Positions 33,327-39,105 of a DNA stretch of 39,105 bases are shown here, one piece after another. Below the pieces are notes generated by a model. That model was given only the letters and a program-made list of their open reading frames with translations, did not search any database and was not told the DNA's origin. Where the stretch lies: the NCBI GenBank assembly GCA_024742405.1, contig JANSYP010000008.1, forward strand, positions 1 to 39,105. The letters are read 5' to 3'. The number at the start of each line of letters is the position of its first letter. Within the stretch, counting starts at the first letter, position 1. The position numbers and the translations under genes are program-made. This stretch comes from Paracoccaceae bacterium. Its GTDB lineage: Bacteria > Pseudomonadota > Alphaproteobacteria > Rhodobacterales > Rhodobacteraceae.

Positions 33327-34967
33327 CTAATGCCAGCTGTCGAAGACCTCTCTGGTTTCGATGCTTTCCGGGCGCAAATTCTCGATCCCACCATAGGGCA
33401 CTCCCTTGCCAATCGGCTGGTGAGGGTGTTTCGCAATCATATTCGTGTGCCGTTTGACCATGTCCTGAAACGATGCGCCGGACCACAGGGCGATTCCGAT
33501 GATCGGGTTCATCTCGCGAGGGTCCCGCAAAATATTGAACACCGGAGCCGCGGCACCCGGCAGACCCGGCGCCGGCATGTGCATCTTGAACTCTTGCTTT
33601 ACGACCGAGCGCAGCACCGGACCCTCGTAGACATACACGTAGTCACGGCGCGAATTGCCTTCACCCTCGATCAAGAGTGCCGTCTGGTCCACGCCGTCGA
33701 TCACGCGGTCACGCGGAATGAAGTCCGTAGCGCCACCGATCCGCGCGAAGGTGGTAAACAGGTCGGACACGTGAATGATGTCACCTGCGGCGCTGCCCGC
33801 CGGGATCACGTCGGGCCAGCGGACAAAGGCGTCTGTGCGCACGCCGCCTTCAAGATGTTCGGTCTTCCCGCCGCGATAGATCAGTTCCATCATGCCTGAA
33901 TTGGGCGAGTAGTAATTGAAGATGCCATTGTCGGACATAAGCACGACAACGGTGTTGTCTGCTTTGCCGGTATCGTCGATGGCGGCGAAGAATTCTCCGA
34001 GCCATTCATCCAGCAATTCCATCTTTTCGGCCATGTAGCCGCCGTTCCGGGATTTCTGCTGGTCCTGATCGTAGACAAAGTTCAGCGGGTACAAGGGCCA
34101 GTACTGGAGAAAAAACGGATCGTCCTTTGCCGCCAGTTCATTGAGCTGCTCAATGGCCTGGGTTTGGTAGCGCAGGTTCATGTCGTGGTATTTGGCCTGG
34201 GTCCACACTTCGCCCGGTTCCATGTGGACTTCGCGGGCCTGCTGACCGGCTTCGGCTTCCAGCCCGGTGACCAGGCCATAGGGTTTGAAGCGCTGGTCGA
34301 TTGCAAAAGGATTGGTCTGGCCAGACGGGTCCAGTCCAACCATATTGTTCGCCTTCATGGCGTCACGCGTCATGAGCGACAGCTGAACCTGCTGGTGAAC
34401 AGGAAACGCGGCCCAGTCAAACCCCTGGTTGTGCGGATAGGATTGTTCGATGTCGCCCTGGTGCCATTTGCCGACATGCGCCGTATTGTAACCCGCTTGC
34501 TTGAGGATCTCGGCGATCGTGACCTCTTCTGCAGCCAGACCCTCTCCGACGAGCGCCACCTTGACCTCTTCCTGCCCGGCACGCACCGGGTGTCGGCCTG
34601 TCAGCATGGCTGTGCGGGTCGGCGTGCAGGAGGGCTCCGTGTACATCCGCATCAGGCTCATGCCCTGTTCGGCAAAATCATTGATATGGGGCGTATTGAT
34701 CCCCGTCACATAGTTCATTGCCCGGTTGCCGAGGATGCCAAAGCTGACATCATCGATCAGCACATAGACGATGTTCGGGGGCTTGCCGCCGTTGGCTTCG
34801 CGAATTTCGGCCAGCTTGGCATCAATATCCTGGTCCTGAGCGGCCCAGGCCTCTCCGTGCTGGGCTTCCAGATACAGATACTCCCCGTCGCGAATGATGC
34901 CGTCGCTCTGAGCAAAGGCTGGCGCACTCAACAGGAGCGACGCGGCAAGCACAAATGATAGTTTCAT
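33327..34967 (-). CDS. Secreted Cys-type sulfatase
   Basis: This is a 546-residue exported sulfatase. The start is the ATG at 34967, which gives a signal peptide (MKLSFVLAASLLLSAPAFAQ). The metal site begins IVYVLIDDVSFGILGN (D72, D73). The formylglycine signature SCTPTRTAMLTGR has C114 as the residue to be oxidised, in the CxPxR form, so it needs a formylglycine-generating or anaerobic maturation enzyme, which is not in the window. HVGKWHQGD provides the conserved Lys and His, and VVLMSDNGIFNY the second Asp-Asn metal pair. These enzymes remove sulfate from arylsulfates or sulfated sugars. The gene stands alone between IS fragments; it could act on sulfated algal or self-made glycans. Confidence 0.92.
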   Translation of the reverse strand: MKLSFVLAASLLLSAPAFAQSDGIIRDGEYLYLEAQHGEAWAAQDQDIDAKLAEIREANGGKPPNIVYVLIDDVSFGILGNRAMNYVTGINTPHINDFAEQGMSLMRMYTEPSCTPTRTAMLTGRHPVRAGQEEVKVALVGEGLAAEEVTIAEILKQAGYNTAHVGKWHQGDIEQSYPHNQGFDWAAFPVHQQVQLSLMTRDAMKANNMVGLDPSGQTNPFAIDQRFKPYGLVTGLEAEAGQQAREVHMEPGEVWTQAKYHDMNLRYQTQAIEQLNELAAKDDPFFLQYWPLYPLNFVYDQDQQKSRNGGYMAEKMELLDEWLGEFFAAIDDTGKADNTVVVLMSDNGIFNYYSPNSGMMELIYRGGKTEHLEGGVRTDAFVRWPDVIPAGSAAGDIIHVSDLFTTFARIGGATDFIPRDRVIDGVDQTALLIEGEGNSRRDYVYVYEGPVLRSVVKQEFKMHMPAPGLPGAAAPVFNILRDPREMNPIIGIALWSGASFQDMVKRHTNMIAKHPHQPIGKGVPYGGIENLRPESIETREVFDSWH

Positions 34968-35144
34968 GTCTGGTCTTTCCAAGTCGTCTTGTTTCATTTT
35001 GTACGAATGCACCAAGCTGCGCTGGATCGGTTTAGGCACAGCGGACGAACTCAATCGTCCGGAGGTGTCGCCACTCCCAAAACCAATTGAACGGCCTCAT
35101 CCGTTTCGGTCCACCGTTATTTTTGGGAGAACGGAGGATCAGAT

Positions 35145-35520
35145 GTGGCGAACAAGCGTGCGAAGCCTGAAGAGGTCGTCATCAAGCTGCATCATGTCGA
35201 AGTTCTGGTCGGCCAGGGGACGCTCCGGACCGATGCAACACGAACGATCAGCGTGGCGGGACAAACCTGCTGCCGCGGGCGCATGAACGGAGCCTCTGTC
35301 CGGTCGCCTCTCGTGATGCCACAGGTCCAAGCCAGTTGGGCGACGGTCCGAACGAGAAGGGCGCAGTATTCTACCCGCTTCGTGAAGCCGAGATCATCAT
35401 CCAGACCTGTCAGCGCCATGACACCATCAAACGGCTACACACAGCGCCTTGAACTCAAGCCCGCCGGCACTTGGAGCCGTCGTCCAGATGGACCAACACT
35501 CAAGTGGGACCGCTCGAACA
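35145..35520 (+). mobile_element. Internally deleted IS3-family remnant
   Basis: An OrfA beginning (KRAKPEEVVIKLHHVEVLVG, from the GTG at 35145) is followed within 150 bases by an OrfB ending (VFYPLREAEIIIQTCQRHDT, near 35370), so the middle of the element is gone. After a stop or frameshift, LNSSPPALGAVVQMD continues the OrfB tail (RPHSALGYxPPAPE-like). No complete ends were found. The bases from here to 35648 contain nothing recognisable. Confidence 0.7.
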
Positions 35521-35648
35521 GGGGCGCCCACAGCCCGGACGCGCCATTCGGCTTCGGACATCCTGATGCTGCCACGCAAGTTCGAGCGGGCGCTGGTTGG
35601 CGGCATCGAGCGTCTTCATCTGGCTTCATGGACCAGGGAGTCAGAAGC

Positions 35649-36530
35649 TTAGTCATGGCGCCGTTCGGCCGACCCATATCTTTTTGAACTTTCATAGTAG
35701 GTATCAAAGCCGATGCGCCGGCGCAGTTCCCCGAATGCCATTTGGTCGGGGCGGGCATCGTCCCGCATGGAGCGCAGCGTTGTGACCATTGCCTGCATTG
35801 CCGACGCCATCAGCGACAAAGGATAGGCGGCAATCGAATAGCCGATGTCCCGCAAAGCGGCGTTTGGGAGGTCAGGTGTTTCGCCCCCTTCCACGATGTT
35901 GGCCATTTTAGGGCCCGGAAGCGAAGAGCACACCGCCCGCATTTCCGCCTCGGAACGGGGCGCTTCCACGAAGAGGATGTCCGCGCCGAGCTCTGAGAAG
36001 GCGGTTGCGCGATCAATGGCTTCGCTCAGTCCGTGCTCATGGCGCGCGTCGGTGCGTGCAAGGATCAAAACGTCGCCGCCCTGTTCGCGTAGCGCCTCGC
36101 GTTCGTCCACAGCGGCCCGGATCCGGTCATAGGCTTCGTCCCGGGACACCACGGCCTTGCCGGGGGTGTGCCCGCAGCGTTTCGGAGCGAGCTGATCTTC
36201 GATCATGATGGACGCGCACCCGGCCTTGGCGAAGCCGGCCACCGTGCGGCGTACATTCATTGCATTGCCATACCCGGTGTCTCCATCCCCGATCAGGGGG
36301 ATGCTGATGGCATCTGTGATGTTGCGCGTCTGATCGACCACTTCGCCGTAGCTCATCAACCCGAGGTCGGGCGCGCCGATCCGGGCAGCGGAGGCTGCAA
36401 AGCCGGACATGAAGGTCAGCTCAAATCCCTCCTGCGCAATCAGCTTGGCTGACAACGCATCGAAACAGCAGGGCATGACGTGGCATTTGTCCTGCGTCAG
36501 CAGGGCGCGAAGAGCAGTGGCCTGGTTCAT
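35649..36530 (-). CDS. Isocitrate lyase/PEP mutase family enzyme
   Basis: This is a 293-residue enzyme from the ATG at 36530. It has the alpha/beta-barrel signatures of the methylisocitrate lyase/PEP mutase superfamily: FDALSAKLIAQEGF at the N-terminus, IPLIGDGDTGYGNAMNVRRT with the metal-binding Asp pair, IMIEDQLAPKRCGHTPGKAV with the KRCGH catalytic loop, and DVLILARTDAR. Family members cleave or form C-C or C-P bonds of 2-hydroxy or 2-oxo acids (2-methylisocitrate, dimethylmalate, oxaloacetate). The exact reaction is uncertain; the KRCGH loop favours a lyase or decarboxylase over PEP mutase. It starts only four bases after the dctM stop, so it is the final gene of the TRAP operon and probably acts on the imported acid. 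Confidence 0.86.
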   Translation of the reverse strand: MNQATALRALLTQDKCHVMPCCFDALSAKLIAQEGFELTFMSGFAASAARIGAPDLGLMSYGEVVDQTRNITDAISIPLIGDGDTGYGNAMNVRRTVAGFAKAGCASIMIEDQLAPKRCGHTPGKAVVSRDEAYDRIRAAVDEREALREQGGDVLILARTDARHEHGLSEAIDRATAFSELGADILFVEAPRSEAEMRAVCSSLPGPKMANIVEGGETPDLPNAALRDIGYSIAAYPLSLMASAMQAMVTTLRSMRDDARPDQMAFGELRRRIGFDTYYESSKRYGSAERRHD

Positions 36531-36534
36531 GTCG

Positions 36535-37809
36535 TCACCATTTGAAAGGGAGGAACAGGGCGAGGTCCGGGAAGACATAGAGGATCGCCACCGTGACCAG
36601 CATCAGCAACAGGAACGGCCAGACACCGCGCGCCACATTCCCCAGACTGGTGCGCGCAACCGATTGGATCACGTACAGGTTCAGGCCCACCGGTGGTGTG
36701 ATCAGCGCGCATTCGACCATGATCACCATGTAGATCCCGAACCAGATCGGATCGAACCCCAACCCGAGGGCCGCTGGCAGCAGCACCGGGGTCATGATCA
36801 GGATCATCGAAAGCGCCTCGAACACCAGCCCCATCAGCAACAGGACAACCGACACCACGAGGATGAACATGATCGGTCCGTCGATCGCTTGTGCGAGGAA
36901 GGCCGAGATGTCCTGGGGAATGCGGTAGAGCGCGATGGCTTTGCCGAAGACCTTGGCGCCAGCTACGATGAGCAAAATGGCGGCGGTCGTGAGGGCGGAC
37001 TCGCGGACCGCCTCCCACAAGGTCGCCCATGTCAGCGTCCGCAGCCAGAGCGTCGTGATCAAAAGCGCTGCCGCGGAGCCTATGGCCGCAGCTTCGGTCG
37101 GTGTGAAGGCGCCGGAATAAAGCCCCACGACCACCAGCGCCGCCAATGCGACCGAGGGGAAAGCGCGTTTGGTCGCTGCAACCCGTTCGTCAGTGCTCGC
37201 TTTCGGTTCAGGTGTGAAGTTACCGGAAAGACGCGCATGCAGCATGGCGAACAGCACAAAGAGCGTGACGAGAAGCAGGCCCGGTCCGATCCCCGCGAGG
37301 AACAGCGCAATGACCGATTGTTCGGTGACGAAGCCATAGACGATCATCGGAATCGACGGCGGTATCAGGATGCCGAGCGTTCCGCCCGCGGCGAGCAGCC
37401 CGTAGACGAAGCGCTTTTCGTAGCCCCGGCTGATCATCTCGGGGATGGCGACGGTCCCGATCGTTGCCGCTGTTGCGACGGACGAGCCAGAGATCGCCGC
37501 AAAGAGCGCGCAGCTGATGATTGTCGCGACAGCCAGTCCGCCGGGCCAATGACCGACCCATGCCTGCACGGCGGAGAACAGATCGCGCCCCACGCCACCC
37601 TTCAGCAGAAGGTTGGACATCAACAGGAACAGCGGCACCGCCAACAGGATGAACCCGTCGAGTGTCGAGAGGATGGATTGCGGCGCCATCAGCGGGGAGA
37701 ACCCGCCAAGGTAGAGCATCGCCAGCCCCATCCCGCCAAGCGCAAAGGCGACCGGTACGCCGAGCAGCAGCAAGGCAAAGAGCGCCCCCAGGATCAGCAG
37801 AATGGTCAT
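36535..37809 (-). CDS. dctM: TRAP transporter large permease subunit
   Basis: This is a 424-residue protein with about 12 membrane helices, normal for DctM. The pattern LLILGALFALLLLGVPVAFALGG at the start, GISGSSVATAATIGTVAIPEM (residues about 85-105) and IGTLGILIPPSIPMIVYG (about 130-145) is diagnostic. It carries the Na+-driven transport step with the small subunit. The ATG overlaps the DctQ stop (ATGA). The substrate is an organic acid bound by the DctP protein and cannot be named. Confidence 0.95.
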   Translation of the reverse strand: MTILLILGALFALLLLGVPVAFALGGMGLAMLYLGGFSPLMAPQSILSTLDGFILLAVPLFLLMSNLLLKGGVGRDLFSAVQAWVGHWPGGLAVATIISCALFAAISGSSVATAATIGTVAIPEMISRGYEKRFVYGLLAAGGTLGILIPPSIPMIVYGFVTEQSVIALFLAGIGPGLLLVTLFVLFAMLHARLSGNFTPEPKASTDERVAATKRAFPSVALAALVVVGLYSGAFTPTEAAAIGSAAALLITTLWLRTLTWATLWEAVRESALTTAAILLIVAGAKVFGKAIALYRIPQDISAFLAQAIDGPIMFILVVSVVLLLMGLVFEALSMILIMTPVLLPAALGLGFDPIWFGIYMVIMVECALITPPVGLNLYVIQSVARTSLGNVARGVWPFLLLMLVTVAILYVFPDLALFLPFKW

Positions 37810-38303
37810 TCGTGGGTCGCTCCCAGACTGGTCGTGTCAGACCCGCGCATGCGGAGCATTTCGACAATTCCCTGCAAGGCCAGAAGACCGAAGCCGACAG
37901 GAACGGCGGCCTCTGCGATCCAGACCGGCAAGTTCAGCAACGACCCCGTTGTCCGACCGCGTACGAAACTCTCGTGGAAGATATCGAAGCCCCAAAAGGC
38001 AACGATCGCTGAGAACGCGATGACAACAGCCAGGGCGAAGACCGCGCAGAGCTTTTGCGCGGCGCGCGGCAGCAGCGTCGTGACCGCGTTGACCGTGATG
38101 TGACGGCGCAGGGTCAAAAGATGCGCCATTGCCAGCAGGCAGCCCCAGATCAGGCAGAGCTGGCTGAGTTCGGCGGCCCAGATCGTCGGGCGAATAAAGA
38201 AATATCGTGCGATGACTTCATAGGTCAGCATGATGCCTGTTGCGGCCATCAGCACTGCGCCGATGACACAGGCGATCCGCGAGACGGAGCTGATCACAGA
38301 CAT
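37806..38303 (-). CDS. dctQ: TRAP transporter small permease subunit
   Basis: This is a 165-residue protein with four membrane helices. The typical DctQ features are EVIARYFFIRPTIWAAELSQLCLIWGCLLAMAHLL (about residues 29-63), with the conserved W-x-x-E motif, and HITVNAV after it. It is separated from dctP by 58 bases that hold a hairpin, and overlaps dctM by four bases. Confidence 0.95.
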   Translation of the reverse strand: MSVISSVSRIACVIGAVLMAATGIMLTYEVIARYFFIRPTIWAAELSQLCLIWGCLLAMAHLLTLRRHITVNAVTTLLPRAAQKLCAVFALAVVIAFSAIVAFWGFDIFHESFVRGRTTGSLLNLPVWIAEAAVPVGFGLLALQGIVEMLRMRGSDTTSLGATHE

Positions 38304-38314
38304 AATTCAAGGGC

Positions 38315-38338
38315 GCGGACGGCCCGTAGACCGTCCGC
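38315..38338 (-). terminator. Hairpin between dctP and dctQ
   Basis: A perfect eight-base stem (GCGGACGG and CCGTCCGC, loop of eight) lies between the dctP stop and the dctQ start. Such stems after a binding-protein gene usually protect its mRNA or partly stop transcription, giving more DctP than permease. Confidence 0.6.
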
Positions 38339-38361
38339 TCGTACATGGTGCGACACTGGCT

Positions 38362-39105
38362 TCAGGAGCCGGAGTTCACGCCAAGCGCGTCGAGGACCTG
38401 CCGACCGGCGTCGCCGGTTGCTTCGAGATAGCTGTCATAGACGGGCTGTGCGACGGCTTGCCAGGCGGCAAGCTCCTCATCGTTCAACTCCACGATGGTC
38501 ATGCCGTTTTCCTCGGCCGCGGCATAGGCGTCGGCTTCGATCTGGCTCATACGATCACGCACATCGTCCTGTGCAACCTTGGCGGCGTCCCGGATATGCC
38601 CCTGGATTTCGGGATCCAGACCGTCCCACCAGTCATTGTTCACCACCACGACGAACTCGATATTTGCGTGGTTTGTCTTGGTGATCGTGTCCATCACTTC
38701 CCAAAGCTTCCGGGACTTGACGCCGGACACACCAGTCATCCCCACGTCAACGGTGCCGCGCTGGTAGGCGAGGTACTGCTCCGAGCCAGAGATGAGCGTG
38801 GGGGCGCCGCCCGAGGCCGTCACGAAGTCACCCAGGGTCTTGCCGAAGACCCGCGCTTTCTTGCCCTTCATGTCTTCGGGCGTGCGGATCGGTTCGTCCT
38901 GAGACAGCAGGATCGCGCCGCCATAGGCTTGCCAGTAGAGAACCTGCCCGCCGGTCTTCGCGATTTCGGCTTCAAGCACTTCCCGGACGGGCGAACCTTC
39001 GGCCACGGCCGCGCGCACCTTGTCCTCGGTGTTGAAAAGGAAGGGCATGTAGAAGACGTCAACCACAGGCGCGTCGCCGACATAGCGCGTCAGCGAGGCA
39101 ACGCC
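38362..39105 (-). CDS. dctP: TRAP transporter periplasmic binding protein, C-terminal part (runs off the window)
   Basis: This is the last 247 residues of a DctP-type binding protein (the whole is usually 320-360). KGKKARVFGKTLGDFVTASGGAPTLI and the segment with YLAYQRGTVDVGMTGVSGVKS match the conserved centre. VVVNNDWWDGLDPEIQGHIRDAA is the usual late segment. The signal peptide and the N-terminal lobe lie beyond base 39105. It binds the substrate in the periplasm and delivers it to DctQM. The reading frame is open to the edge. Confidence 0.93.
   Translation of the reverse strand, partial: GVASLTRYVGDAPVVDVFYMPFLFNTEDKVRAAVAEGSPVREVLEAEIAKTGGQVLYWQAYGGAILLSQDEPIRTPEDMKGKKARVFGKTLGDFVTASGGAPTLISGSEQYLAYQRGTVDVGMTGVSGVKSRKLWEVMDTITKTNHANIEFVVVVNNDWWDGLDPEIQGHIRDAAKVAQDDVRDRMSQIEADAYAAAEENGMTIVELNDEELAAWQAVAQPVYDSYLEATGDAGRQVLDALGVNSGS

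Noticed and set aside
36409-38103. 564-codon open frame on the plus strand
   Set aside because: It runs antisense to dctM and dctQ, is extremely rich in Arg, Asp, Gln and His, has no domain, and the minus-strand genes are unmistakable.

Overview
The window looks like alphaproteobacterial chromosome, most likely from a Rhodobacteraceae (roseobacter-type) organism. The reasons are the high GC, a YdcH/DUF465-type reading frame, a tripartite TRAP transporter operon, a coupled VWA/J-domain protein pair, and many protein families typical of marine Rhodobacterales. No tRNA, rRNA, CRISPR array or phage gene was found. Everything here was read by eye, so family names rest on motifs and not on database searches.

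Layout. (1) 243-7401 is an oxidative or periplasmic block: an OmpR-type response regulator, a MauG-like di-haem cytochrome c peroxidase, a multicopper oxidase, a YVTN beta-propeller protein (minus strand) and an SMP-30/gluconolactonase-like propeller. (2) 8013-17401 is a disrupted accessory island. It holds a YdcH-like frame without a start, an FkbM methyltransferase, a decayed IS3 element with recognisable terminal repeats, a 5'-truncated methyltransferase, an intact class I methyltransferase closed by a 15-bp hairpin, two overlapping glycosyltransferase genes (the first with a 300-bp tandem repeat), and a second IS3-family element with frameshifts. (3) 17662-30603 is a contiguous envelope-glycan region free of IS elements. 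The minus strand reads HAD-UbiA fusion, GtrA, a dprE1/dprE2 deletion scar, and a polytopic GT-C-like protein. The plus strand reads AsmA-like protein, DUF2723 membrane protein, DUF4185 protein, a small membrane protein, a membrane-anchored sulfotransferase and an arylsulfotransferase-like protein. (4) 30700-35520 has decayed IS6, IS5 and IS3 fragments around a VWA/J-domain pair and a secreted sulfatase. (5) 35649-39105 (minus strand) is a TRAP transporter operon dctPQM ending in an isocitrate lyase/PEP mutase family enzyme; dctP runs off the window.

The most interesting part is region 3. The order GtrA, DprE1, DprE2, GT-C is that of the mycobacterial decaprenyl-phospho-arabinose/arabinan locus (Rv3789-Rv3792), and the fused HAD-UbiA gene supplies the preceding synthase and phosphatase steps (Rv3806c/Rv3807c). 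Here dprE1 and dprE2 have been reduced by an internal deletion to one 97-codon frame that starts like DprE1 and ends like DprE2. A DUF4185 protein, from a family with known D-arabinan hydrolases (GH183), is encoded nearby, followed by a translationally coupled sulfation module. My inference is that this is, or was, a locus for a D-arabinofuranose (or, after the deletion, D-ribofuranose) envelope glycan that is trimmed and perhaps sulfated.
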